A DNA stretch of 64,000 nt. Source: Streptomyces lincolnensis (GTDB lineage: Bacteria; Actinomycetota; Actinomycetes; Streptomycetales; Streptomycetaceae). The notes under the pieces were generated by a model that did not search any database, was not told the DNA's origin, and worked only from the letters and a program-made list of their open reading frames with translations. The stretch covers positions 1,984,001-2,048,000 of the forward strand of contig NZ_CP016438.1 in the NCBI RefSeq assembly GCF_001685355.1, in the 5' to 3' direction. Shown one piece after another: positions 52,533 to 63,126 of the stretch. The translations under genes were made by a program, and so were the position numbers. The stretch's first letter is position 1. Each line of letters starts with the position of its first letter.

Positions 52533-53374
52533 CCACGACCGCCGTACGGTCCCGCACCGGGGCGCCCGCCGCACGGTTGCCCGGGGCATGGGGGCTGGGG
52601 CTGCGCCGGGGCGCCCTGGAGCTCAAGCAGTTCTTCCGGCAGCGCGACCAGGTGGTGTTCACCTTCGCCTTCCCGGTGGTGTTCCTGTTCCTGTTCGCCT
52701 CGATCTTCAGCGACGACGTGGAGGGCGCCGGCATCACCGCCTCGCAGCTGTACGTCCCGGCGATGATGGCCGCCGGCATCATGTCGACCAGCTTCCAGTC
52801 GCTCGGCATCTCGATCGCGATCGAGCGGGACGAGAAGGTGCTGCGCCGGCTGCGCGGGACGCCGATGCCGCCGGCGGCGTATTTCCTCGGCAAGATCTGG
52901 CTGGTTCTCGTCACCGGTCTGCTGGAGACGGCGATCCTGCTGGCCGTCGGCACGACGCTGTACGACGTCGAGCTGCCGTCGGACGCGGCCCGCTGGTTCG
53001 ACTTCGCCTGGATCTTCGTGCTGGGCCTGACGGCGTGCGCGCTGCTGGGCATCGCAGTCAGTTCGCTGCCGAAGACGAGCAAGAGCGCGAGTTCCGTGGT
53101 CGTCCTCCCCTTCCTGGTGCTTCAGTTCATCTCCGGGGTATACATCGCGATCGACACCATCCCGGACTGGATGCTGAACATCGGGGCGCTGTTCCCGCTG
53201 AAGTGGATGTGCCAGGGGCTGCGCGGAGTGTTCCTGCCCGAGTCGGCGCAGGTGCTGGAGCAGACGGGAGGCTGGGAGTTCGGACGGATCGCCCTGGTGC
53301 TGGGGGCGTGGTGCGTCGGAGGATTGCTGCTGTGCCTGCTGACCTTCCGGTGGAAGAACCGGCGCGACGGGTGA
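52529..53374 (+). CDS. ABC-2 type transporter permease
   Basis: The product is 281 aa with six predicted transmembrane helices (for example FTFAFPVVFLFLFASIF, IWLVLVTGLLETAILLAV, FAWIFVLGLTACALLGIAV). The region FISGVYIAIDTIPDWMLNIG with FPLKWMCQGLRGVFLP is the typical ABC-2 signature. It probably exports a drug or lipid together with the ATPase. It overlaps both neighbours (ATGA and GTGA). Confidence 0.93.
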   Translation: MTTTAVRSRTGAPAARLPGAWGLGLRRGALELKQFFRQRDQVVFTFAFPVVFLFLFASIFSDDVEGAGITASQLYVPAMMAAGIMSTSFQSLGISIAIERDEKVLRRLRGTPMPPAAYFLGKIWLVLVTGLLETAILLAVGTTLYDVELPSDAARWFDFAWIFVLGLTACALLGIAVSSLPKTSKSASSVVVLPFLVLQFISGVYIAIDTIPDWMLNIGALFPLKWMCQGLRGVFLPESAQVLEQTGGWEFGRIALVLGAWCVGGLLLCLLTFRWKNRRDG

Positions 53375-54573
53375 CGGACCCGGACGGTGCCGTCGGCGCG
53401 TACACCTGGGACCGGTCGTTCCGGATCTGGGACGCGTACTTCGCGCTCATCTGGCTGGCCACCCTGGTGACCGTGCTCGGCGCGGACCGTCCGGGGTGGC
53501 CGGTCCGCATCGTCGCGGCGGGTCTGCTCGTCGCGCTCGTCCCGCTGTTCGTGTGGGTGGGGCGGCCCATCCTCCGGGGTGATCCGCCCGAGGAGCGGCG
53601 GGCCCTCGGCTATCTCGGGGCGGCCATGGCGCTGTTCCTGTCGTCGGCGATCCTGGTGGGCGAGACCCGGCTGATCACCTTCGCGCTGGTCCCCCAGTGC
53701 TTCATGACCCTGCGGATGCGGCGCGCGCTGATCGTGGTGACCGTGATCAACATCGTGCCGGTGGTGGGCTGGGTGCTGGTCTGGCGGCCGAGCGACCAGG
53801 ACGTCTTCAACAACGCGCTGTTCGCCGTGGTCTCCCTCGTCTTCTCGATGGCCGTCGGCAGCTGGGTCATCCGGATCATCGAGCAGAGCCAGGAACGGGC
53901 CGCGCTGATCGCCGAGCTGGACTCCAGCCGGCACGAGATCTCCCGTCTCTCGGCGGCGCACGGGGCCCTGACCGAGCGGGAACGGATGGCCCGGGAGATC
54001 CACGACACGCTCGCGCAGGGCTTCACCAGCCTGCTGATGCTGGTCCAGGCCGTCGAGGCGGAGCTCGATGACGACCTCCCGCAGGCCCGCCGTCATCTGG
54101 CGTTGATGGACGAGACCGCCCGGCAGAACCTGGCCGAGGCCCGGGCCCTGGTCGCCGGAGGTGCCCCGGCCGACCTGGACGGTGCCTCGCTCCCGGACGC
54201 CCTGCGCCGGCTGGCCGCGCGCCACGAGGCCGCCCTGGAGGTGTCCGGGCCGGTGCGTCCCCTGCCCGCCGGCCCCGAGGTGGTGGCGCTGCGCGCCTGC
54301 CAGGAGGCGCTGGCCAACGCCCGCAGGCACGCGGGGAGTTCGGCGGCCGTGGGGATCGCGCTGACCTACGCCGACGAGGCGCTCACCGTGTGCGTACGGG
54401 ACACCGGGTGCGGTTTCGATCCGGCGGCCGTGCGCGGCGGTTACGGTCTGGCGGGATTGCGTGCCCGGGCCACCGAGGTGGGCGGCACGGCGCGGATCCG
54501 CAGTGCGCCGGGCGACGGGACGACCGTGACCGTCCGGCTGCCCGTCCCTCCTGTGAGGAGCTGTTCACCGTGA
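53371..54573 (+). CDS. Sensor histidine kinase (NarL/DesK type)
   Basis: The product is 400 aa from GTG at 53371 (GTGA overlap with the permease). The N-terminal half has five or six membrane helices with little outside loop, so it may sense membrane state or its transporter partner. A coiled linker (RIIEQSQERAALIAELDSSR) leads to the HisKA_3 box REIHDTLAQGFTSLLMLVQA with phospho-acceptor His211. The ATPase has N box CQEALANARRHAG and G boxes RDTGCGFDP and RGGYGLAGLRARA. It pairs with the response regulator through a GTGA overlap. Confidence 0.95.
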   Translation: MTDPDGAVGAYTWDRSFRIWDAYFALIWLATLVTVLGADRPGWPVRIVAAGLLVALVPLFVWVGRPILRGDPPEERRALGYLGAAMALFLSSAILVGETRLITFALVPQCFMTLRMRRALIVVTVINIVPVVGWVLVWRPSDQDVFNNALFAVVSLVFSMAVGSWVIRIIEQSQERAALIAELDSSRHEISRLSAAHGALTERERMAREIHDTLAQGFTSLLMLVQAVEAELDDDLPQARRHLALMDETARQNLAEARALVAGGAPADLDGASLPDALRRLAARHEAALEVSGPVRPLPAGPEVVALRACQEALANARRHAGSSAAVGIALTYADEALTVCVRDTGCGFDPAAVRGGYGLAGLRARATEVGGTARIRSAPGDGTTVTVRLPVPPVRSCSP

Positions 54574-55193
54574 TCCGGATCATCCTGGCCGACGACCATC
54601 CCGTCGTACGGGAGGGCCTGCGGGCGATGCTGAGCGCCGAACCGGATCTGGAGGTGGTCGCCGACGCCTCCAGTGGGCCGCAGGCGGAGGCGCTGGCGGC
54701 CGAGTTGCGGCCCGACATCGTGCTGATGGACCTGCGGATGCCCGGCGGCGGGGGCGCCGATTCCATCGTGCGGATGAGCGAGGCGGGGCTGCCCTGCCGG
54801 GTGATCGTCCTGACCACGTACGAGACGGACCGTGACATCCTGCGGGCCGTGGAGGCGGGTGCCGCGGGCTATCTGCTCAAGGACCTGCCGCGTGGCGAAC
54901 TGGCCGAGGCGGTACGGGCCGCCGCGCGCGGCGAGACGGTGCTCGCCCCGGCAGTCGCGGCACGGCTGGTCGACCAGCTGCGGACCAAGCCGGAGCGCCC
55001 CCACCTGTCGTCACGCGAGACGGCGGTGCTCAGGCTGGTCGCCGAGGGCTGCACGAACGCGGAGATCGGCAGGCGGCTGTTCATCGGGGAGTCGACGGTC
55101 AAGACCCACTTGCTGCGCATCTTCGGGAAACTCGGCGTCGACGACCGGACCGCGGCGGTGACGAGTGCGATGCGTTACGGACTGCTGGACTGA
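54570..55193 (+). CDS. LuxR/NarL-family response regulator
   Basis: The product is 207 aa from GTG at 54570 with AGGAG nine nt upstream. The receiver has acidic residues DD at 8-9, phospho-Asp54 (DIVLMDLRMPG), Thr in VLTTYETD and Lys104 (GYLLKDLP). The C-terminal LuxR HTH is SSRETAVLRLVAEGCTNAEI followed by GRRLFIGESTVKTHLLRIFG. It probably controls the transporter operon it belongs to. It ends at a large palindrome. Confidence 0.96.
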   Translation: MIRIILADDHPVVREGLRAMLSAEPDLEVVADASSGPQAEALAAELRPDIVLMDLRMPGGGGADSIVRMSEAGLPCRVIVLTTYETDRDILRAVEAGAAGYLLKDLPRGELAEAVRAAARGETVLAPAVAARLVDQLRTKPERPHLSSRETAVLRLVAEGCTNAEIGRRLFIGESTVKTHLLRIFGKLGVDDRTAAVTSAMRYGLLD

Positions 55194-55195
55194 GG

Positions 55196-55386
55196 TTTTC
55201 GCCCCCGCCGCCCCTACCCGTCCCATCCTTCTGGGGCTCCGCCCCAGCCCCCGCTCCTCAAACGCCGGAGGGGCTGGATTTTTCAGCCCGTCCGGCGTTT
55301 GAGGACGAGGCCCGTTCAGGGCCGAAGCGGGGGTCTGGGGGCGCAGCCCCCGGGGATGGGACGGGTAGGGGCGGCGGGGGCGAGAA
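55196..55386. terminator. Nested 190-bp palindrome between convergent operons
   Basis: Outer arms 55200-55228 and 55354-55382 are exact 29-bp reverse complements, and the flanking T/A bases extend the stem with one G-U pair. Inside, an inner stem (CCTCAAACGCCGG with CCGGCGTTTGAGG) encloses an A+T-rich centre (GATTTTT), and a middle region pairs GGGGCTCCGCCCC-type with GGGGGCGCAGCCCC. A further small hairpin, GGCCCGTTCAGGGCC, is present. It serves as terminator for the response-regulator operon and for hisS. Palindromes with the core CAAACGCCGG are a known dispersed Streptomyces intergenic type. Confidence 0.9.
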
Positions 55387-55390
55387 ACAC

Positions 55391-56668
55391 TCAGCCCAGC
55401 CGTGCTTCCAGCTCCGCCACGATCTCGTTGACCCCGACCGCCGTCTGCTCGCCGGACTCCATGTCCTTGAGCTGGACGACGCCCTCGGCGAGGTCGCGCT
55501 CGCCGGCCACGATCGTGTAGCGGGCCCCGCTGCGGTTGGCGTTCTTCATGGCGCCCTTGAGGCCCTTGCCGCCGTAGGAGAAGTCGGCGGCGATGCCCAC
55601 CTTGCGCAGCTCGGTGACCTTGGCGAACAGGATCCGGCGGGCCTCCTCGCCCAGCGGCACCGCGAAGACGCTGGTGCTGGCGGGGAGTTCGAGCTCGATG
55701 CCCTCCGCCTCCAGGGCGAGGACCGTCCGGTCGACGCCCAGCGCCCAGCCCACCGACGGCAGCGCGGGGCCGCCGATCATCTCGGACAGGCCGTCGTAGC
55801 GGCCGCCGCCGCCCACCGCGGACTGGGAGCCGAGACCGTCGTGGACGAACTCGAAGGTGGTGCGGGTGTAGTAGTCCAGGCCGCGGACCAGCTTCGGGTC
55901 GTCCTCGAAGGCGACGCCCGCGGCCGTGATCAGCTCGCGGACCTCTTCGTGGTACGCCTTGCACGCGTCGCAGAGGTAGTCCCGCAGCAGCGGGGCGTCC
56001 CCGAGCTGCTTCTGGACCGACTCGCGCTTGTCGTCCAGGACCCGCAGCGGGTTGATCTCCGCCCGGCGCAGGGTGTCCTCGTCGAGATCCAGGCCGCGCA
56101 GGAAGTCCTGCAACGCGGTCCGGTACACCGGGCGGCACTCCTGGTCGCCCAGGCTGTTGAGCAGGATCCGGAAGGTGCGCAGGCCCAGCGAGCGATACGC
56201 CTGGTCGGCCAGGATGATCAGCTCGGCGTCCAGCGCCGGGTCCTCCGCGCCGATGGCCTCGGCGCCGACCTGGGAGAAGTGCCGGTAACGGCCCTTCTGC
56301 GGGCGCTCGTAGCGGTAGTACGAGCCGGAGTACCAGAGCTTGACCGGGAGGTTGCCGGCCTTGTGCAGGTTCGCCTCCAGGGCGGCGCGCAGCACGGAGG
56401 CCGTGCCCTCGGGGCGCAGGGCGAGCTTGTCGCCGCCCTTGGTCTCGAAGGCGTACATCTCCTTGGTCACGATGTCGGTGGACTCACCGACACCGCGCGC
56501 GAACAGCTCGACGTTCTCGAAGCCGGGCGTCTCGACGTAGCCGTAGCCGGAGTTGCGCAGGGGCGCGGCGATCGCCTCGCGGACCGCCAGGAAGGTGGCG
56601 CTGTCCGGGGGGATCAGGTCGTACGTGCCCTTGGGGGCGTTGAAGGTGCTCACGGAAGGTCTCGTCAC
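55391..56668 (-). CDS. hisS: Histidyl-tRNA synthetase
   Basis: The product is 425 aa from GTG at 56668, which overlaps the stop of the upstream hydrolase (GTGA); GTG at 56653 is the alternative (420 aa). It is class II: motif 1 near [16 protein letters not shown], motif 2 with [18 protein letters not shown] and [19 protein letters not shown], the histidine loops [15 protein letters not shown] and [15 protein letters not shown], and motif 3 [16 protein letters not shown]. The anticodon-binding domain is C-terminal ([19 protein letters not shown]). Confidence 0.98.
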   Translation of the reverse strand: MTRPSVSTFNAPKGTYDLIPPDSATFLAVREAIAAPLRNSGYGYVETPGFENVELFARGVGESTDIVTKEMYAFETKGGDKLALRPEGTASVLRAALEANLHKAGNLPVKLWYSGSYYRYERPQKGRYRHFSQVGAEAIGAEDPALDAELIILADQAYRSLGLRTFRILLNSLGDQECRPVYRTALQDFLRGLDLDEDTLRRAEINPLRVLDDKRESVQKQLGDAPLLRDYLCDACKAYHEEVRELITAAGVAFEDDPKLVRGLDYYTRTTFEFVHDGLGSQSAVGGGGRYDGLSEMIGGPALPSVGWALGVDRTVLALEAEGIELELPASTSVFAVPLGEEARRILFAKVTELRKVGIAADFSYGGKGLKGAMKNANRSGARYTIVAGERDLAEGVVQLKDMESGEQTAVGVNEIVAELEARLG

Positions 56669-57372
56669 ATTCCTCGTCGGGGAGCCTGCTGAGCTCCCTG
56701 GCCGGCGGCCACCTGCCGCAGATACGGGTTGGCGGCGCGCTCCTGGCCGATGGTCGTCTGGGGGCCGTGGCCGGACAGCACCACGGTCGAGTCGTCGAGC
56801 GGCAGGCACACGCGGGCCAGCGAGTCGAGCATCTCGGCCATGTCACCGCCGGGCAGGTCGGTGCGTCCGATGGAGCCGGCGAAGAGCAGGTCGCCCGAGA
56901 AGAAGACCGGCGGGATGTCCGCCGCCTCGGGCAGGCCGAAGGTCACCGACCCCTTGGTATGGCCCGGCGCGTGCGCGACGGTCAGCTCCAGACCCGCGAG
57001 CTCCAGCTTCGAGCCGTCGGCCAGTTCACGGACGTCGTCGGGCTCCCCGACGGTCAGCTCACCCATCAGCGGCATCCCGACGGAACGGCCGAGCGCCTTC
57101 TCCGGATCGCTCATCATGTAGCGGTCCTCGGGGTGGATCCACGCCGGCACGTCGTGCGCGCCGCACACCGGGACGACCGAGGCCACATGGTCGAGGTGGC
57201 CGTGTGTGAGGACGACGGCGACGGGCTTGAGCCGATGCTTCTTCAGCGTCTCCTCGACTCCCTGAGCGGCCTGGTGGCCGGGGTCGATGATCACGCACTC
57301 CTCACCGGCGGCGGGGGCGACGAGATAACAGTTCGTCCCCCAGGCCCCGGCGGGGAACCCGGCAATGAGCAC
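56665..57372 (-). CDS. Metallo-beta-lactamase-fold hydrolase (glyoxalase II-like)
   Basis: The product is 235 aa. The metal site is [16 protein letters not shown] (HxHxDH), followed by [14 protein letters not shown] (third His), [20 protein letters not shown] (bridging Asp) and [14 protein letters not shown]. This is the YcbL/GloB-like group, which hydrolyses S-lactoylglutathione analogues or other thioesters; Streptomyces uses mycothiol, so the natural substrate is uncertain. Coupled to hisS by a four-base overlap; divergent from the cyclophilin gene. Confidence 0.93.
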   Translation of the reverse strand: MLIAGFPAGAWGTNCYLVAPAAGEECVIIDPGHQAAQGVEETLKKHRLKPVAVVLTHGHLDHVASVVPVCGAHDVPAWIHPEDRYMMSDPEKALGRSVGMPLMGELTVGEPDDVRELADGSKLELAGLELTVAHAPGHTKGSVTFGLPEAADIPPVFFSGDLLFAGSIGRTDLPGGDMAEMLDSLARVCLPLDDSTVVLSGHGPQTTIGQERAANPYLRQVAAGQGAQQAPRRGM

Positions 57373-57550
57373 GATCGTCCCTCGTTGTGTCGATACGGGC
57401 GGGCTTCGGGCGGCTAAGCCTGTGGTCAGAGCCTACCGGCGCTGCCGATTCCTCAGCGAACCCATATACGGTACGGGGCACACGCAGGCGGTCGGCTCAC
57501 AAGACGCACGCGTCCCAGTCGACGTACGAGACGCACGAGGAGAGAATCCG

Positions 57551-58375
57551 GTGGTCACCCAGGAACAGCGGAAGCGTCAGCTCGCCCGGGAGAAGTTCTT
57601 GCGGCAACAGCAGCGGCGCACAGCCGCGCGGCGCAAGGCCCGCATGCGGAACTCGGTGATCGCGTCGGTACTCGGCGTGGTCCTGGTCGGCAGTCTCGCC
57701 CTGTACACGAGCGGTGTACTCAAGGACGACGACAAGACCAACACGAGCTCCGAGTCGACGCCGAGCAAGGAGCCCAGCAAGGCTCCGGATCCGTGCGAGA
57801 AGCCCGCGGCGGGCAAGGTCAAGACGGCGACCTGGAAGAAGGAGCCGGCGTTGACGATCGACAAGTCGGCCACCTACTCGATGGAGCTGGCGACGACCTG
57901 CGGCGACATAGACATCGCGCTGAAGACGTCGGCCGCGCCGCGCACGGTGAACTCGTTCAGCTTCCTTGCGAGCAAGGGCTACTTCGATCACACCAAGTGC
58001 CACCGCCTGACCACCGAGGGGATCTACGTCCTTCAGTGCGGCGACCCCACGGGCAGCGGCAGCGGTGGTCCCGGCTACACGATTCCGGACGAGAACCTGA
58101 AGGACAAAAGCCTCAAGAGCAACATCTATCCGGCGGGCACCGTGGCGATGGCGAACACCGGCCAGCCGAACTCCGGCGGCAGCCAGTTCTTCCTCGTCTA
58201 CCAGGACAGTCAGCTCCCGCCGAGCTACACACCGTTCGGCACGGTGTCCGAATCCGGTATGAAGGTCCTGAAGAAGATCGCCGCCGCGGGAGCGCAGGCC
58301 GCGGACCCCACGACGGGCAATACGGCACCCAACGCGACGGTCGTCATCAACAAGGCAACTGTCACCAAATCCTGA
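57551..58375 (+). CDS. Membrane-anchored cyclophilin-type peptidyl-prolyl isomerase
   Basis: The product is 274 aa from GTG at 57551 with GGAGAG upstream. A basic Gln/Arg-rich N-terminus (REKFLRQQQRRTAARRKA) precedes one membrane helix (NSVIASVLGVVLVGSLALYT), then a Ser/Thr/Pro linker and an extracellular cyclophilin domain (about 95-270). The core is CGDIDIALKTSAAPRTVNSF, HRLTTEGIYVLQCGDPTGSG, GPGYTIPDEN and GSQFFLVYQDSQLPP. The usual FHR-V and MIQGGD positions are CHR-L and VLQCGD, bringing two cysteines into the active-site region. It probably assists folding outside the membrane. Confidence 0.93.
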   Translation: MVTQEQRKRQLAREKFLRQQQRRTAARRKARMRNSVIASVLGVVLVGSLALYTSGVLKDDDKTNTSSESTPSKEPSKAPDPCEKPAAGKVKTATWKKEPALTIDKSATYSMELATTCGDIDIALKTSAAPRTVNSFSFLASKGYFDHTKCHRLTTEGIYVLQCGDPTGSGSGGPGYTIPDENLKDKSLKSNIYPAGTVAMANTGQPNSGGSQFFLVYQDSQLPPSYTPFGTVSESGMKVLKKIAAAGAQAADPTTGNTAPNATVVINKATVTKS

Positions 58376-58510
58376 CCGCCAGCTGCGAAATTTCGGTCGC
58401 GCGGGATGCGGACAGGCAACCCGCTGGTCGCCTATGTTGGCCGTGACGAAACTGTGGACGATGCCCGGGGGCGCTGAGGCCCCTCGCGGGCATCATGTGG
58501 AGGAGGCGCT

Positions 58511-59740
58511 GTGAGCAGCGACCCGTGGGGCCGCGTCGACGAGACGGGGACCGTGTACGTGCGTACGGCCGACGGCGAGCAGGTCGTCGGTTCCTGGCAG
58601 GCGGGCTCCCCCGAGGAGGCGTTGGCCTATTTCGAGCGCAAGTACGAGGGCCTGGTTGTCGAGATCGGCCTCCTCGAGAAGCGAGTGAAGACCACCGACC
58701 TGTCGGCGAAGGACGCACAGGTCGCGATCGACCACATCCGGGAGCAGGTCGACGCCCACCACGCGGTCGGTGACCTGGACGCGCTCAAGGTCCGGCTGGA
58801 CAAGCTCGTGGAGACCGTCGACAAGCGCCGCGAGGAGCGCAAGCAGCAGCGGGCCAAGCAGTCCGACGAGGCCCGGCACTCCAAGGAGGCGCTGGTCGCC
58901 GAGGCGGAGGAGCTCGCGCAGTCCGACCAGTGGCGGGCGGCCGGCGAGCGGCTGCGTGCCCTGGTGGACACCTGGAAGGGTCTCCCCCGCCTGGACCGCA
59001 AGTCCGACGACGAGCTGTGGCACCGCTTCTCGCACGCTCGCTCGGCGTTCTCCAAGCGCCGCAAGGCGCACTTCGCTCAGCTGGACGCGCAGCGCGAGGA
59101 GGCCCGCCGCACCAAGGAGCGCCTGGTCGGGGAGGCCGAGGCGCTGTCGGGTTCGACGGACTGGGGCCCGACGGCCGCGCGCTACCGCGAGCTGATGGCG
59201 GAGTGGAAGGCCGCGGGGCGCGCCCAGCGCGAGCACGAGGACGACCTGTGGAACCGCTTCCGCGGCGCCCAGGACGTGTTCTTCGCCGCCCGCAGCTCGG
59301 TCTTCGCCGAACGGGACGCCGAGCAGTCGGAGAACCTCAAGCTGAAGGAGGAGCTGGCCGAGGAGGCCGAGAAGCTCCTGCCGATCGGCGACCTGAAGAG
59401 CGCCCGTGCCGCCTTCCGTACGCTCAACGAGCGCTGGGAGGCCATCGGCCATGTACCGCGGGATGCCCGGCCGAAGGTCGAGGGCCGGATGCACGCGGTC
59501 GAGCGCGCGCTCCAGGAGGCCGAGGAGACCGAGTGGCGCCGGACCAACCCGGAGGCACGCGCGCGTGCCGAGGGCCTGACCGGCCAGCTCCAGGCCGCCG
59601 TGGACAGGCTCAAGGGCCAGATCGAGCAGGCACGCGCCCAGGGCAACAACGCCAGGGCCGACAAGCTCGAGCGTGAGCTGGAGGGCCGCCAGGCACTCCT
59701 GGACCAGGCACTGAAGGGTCTTCAGGAGTTCGGCGGCTGA
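58511..59740 (+). CDS. DUF349 repeat coiled-coil protein
   Basis: The product is 409 aa, GTG start with a full AGGAGG four nt upstream. Three DUF349 repeats are visible (WRAAGERLRALVDTWKGL, DWGPTAARYRELMAEWKAAG and LKSARAAFRTLNERWEAIG) with connecting charged helices such as DELWHRFSHARSAFSKRRKA and DDLWNRFRGAQDVFFAARS. The N-terminal 45 residues (VDETGTVYVRTADGEQVVGS) form a small beta unit typical of the actinobacterial version. The C-terminus is a coiled coil. The function is unknown. It lies next to rel, convergent, as in other Streptomyces. Confidence 0.9.
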   Translation: MSSDPWGRVDETGTVYVRTADGEQVVGSWQAGSPEEALAYFERKYEGLVVEIGLLEKRVKTTDLSAKDAQVAIDHIREQVDAHHAVGDLDALKVRLDKLVETVDKRREERKQQRAKQSDEARHSKEALVAEAEELAQSDQWRAAGERLRALVDTWKGLPRLDRKSDDELWHRFSHARSAFSKRRKAHFAQLDAQREEARRTKERLVGEAEALSGSTDWGPTAARYRELMAEWKAAGRAQREHEDDLWNRFRGAQDVFFAARSSVFAERDAEQSENLKLKEELAEEAEKLLPIGDLKSARAAFRTLNERWEAIGHVPRDARPKVEGRMHAVERALQEAEETEWRRTNPEARARAEGLTGQLQAAVDRLKGQIEQARAQGNNARADKLERELEGRQALLDQALKGLQEFGG

Positions 59741-59770
59741 GACCGCCGATACGACCGAGACCGTACGACG

Positions 59771-59802
59771 AAGGGCCCCGCACCTCGGGTGCGGGGCCCT
59801 TT
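59771..59802. terminator. Terminator between the DUF349 gene and rel
   Basis: Perfect 14-bp stem (59771-59784 with 59788-59801, loop TCG) ending in TT, 30 nt after the DUF349 stop; probably bidirectional. Confidence 0.85.
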
Positions 59803-59805
59803 CGT

Positions 59806-59840
59806 ATGTCCTCTACGACATGTCTTCTACGGCATGTCCT

Positions 59841-59847
<7 letters not shown>
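59806..59847. repeat. Three 14-bp tandem repeats spanning the rel stop codon
   Basis: Units begin at 59806, 59820 and 59834; the first and third are identical (ATGTCCTCTACGAC) and the middle differs at two positions. The third unit contains the rel stop (CTA at 59841-59843, TAG on the minus strand). Confidence 0.85.
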
Positions 59848-62381
<2,534 letters not shown>

Positions 62382-62501
62382 GAGGACTCCTCGTGCGCGA
62401 TCCGGGTCCCCCGGTCAGGCTCCGGAGACCCCATGGTAGCGATCCTGCGCCCGAGGATCGCCTTCAGGCCGATGTGAGGGCCGTCTACTCGTGAAACACA
62501 A

Positions 62502-62535
62502 GAGGCGGGCACCGGATTCCTCCGGGCCCGCCCTC
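62502..62535 (-). terminator. Imperfect hairpin downstream of apt
   Basis: About 14 bp with two single-base bulges (62502-62516 with 62521-62535), some 50 nt after the apt stop. A second G+C-rich imperfect stem lies at 62546-62581. One or both probably end the secF-apt transcript before rel. Confidence 0.55.
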
Positions 62536-62586
62536 GCGGTGTTCCGCGGGTGACGCCGGGGTGTCCCCCGGGTGCCCGCGCCGGTC

Positions 62587-63126
62587 TCAGACCGTGAGCA
62601 GCGCCTCCAGCGGGGCGCCGGACAGCGCCGGTTCCAGACGGCCGCGGCCGCCCAGGAAGCCCAGTTCCATCAGGACGGCAAGGCCGGCGACCTCGGCGCC
62701 CGCCCGGCGGATGAGCTGGATCGAGGCCTCGGCGGTGCCGCCGGTGGCCAGGACGTCGTCGACGACCAGGACCCGGTCGCCCTGCGCGAGGTCCTCGGCG
62801 TGCACCTCGATCTCGGCGGAGCCGTACTCCAGGTCGTAGGCCTGGCTGAGGGTCGCTCCGGGGAGCTTGCCCGCCTTGCGTACGGGGATGAAGCCGAGGC
62901 CCGCGCGGACCGCGACCGGGGCGCCGAGGATGAAGCCGCGGGCCTCCAGGCCGACGATCTTCGTGGCGCCGGTCTCCGTGGCGATCCCGGCGAGGGCGTC
63001 GGTGAGCGCGGTGAACGCCGCCGGGTCCGCCAGCAGCGGGGTGATGTCCTTGAACATCACCCCCGGCTCCGGGTAGTCGGCCACGTCACGGATCCGGCTG
63101 AGCAGCAGCTCCTGAATGTCGGTCAT
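62587..63126 (-). CDS. apt: Adenine phosphoribosyltransferase
   Basis: The product is 179 aa from ATG at 63126, overlapping the secF stop (ATGA). The PRPP motif is RVLVVDDVLATGGTAEASIQL. The substrate hood has YPEPGVMFKDITPLLADP and GLEARGFILGAPVAVRAG, and the flexible loop is RKAGKLPGATLSQAYDLEYG. It recycles adenine to AMP. The order secF-apt-rel is conserved in actinobacteria and links salvage with ppGpp. Confidence 0.98.
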   Translation of the reverse strand: MTDIQELLLSRIRDVADYPEPGVMFKDITPLLADPAAFTALTDALAGIATETGATKIVGLEARGFILGAPVAVRAGLGFIPVRKAGKLPGATLSQAYDLEYGSAEIEVHAEDLAQGDRVLVVDDVLATGGTAEASIQLIRRAGAEVAGLAVLMELGFLGGRGRLEPALSGAPLEALLTV

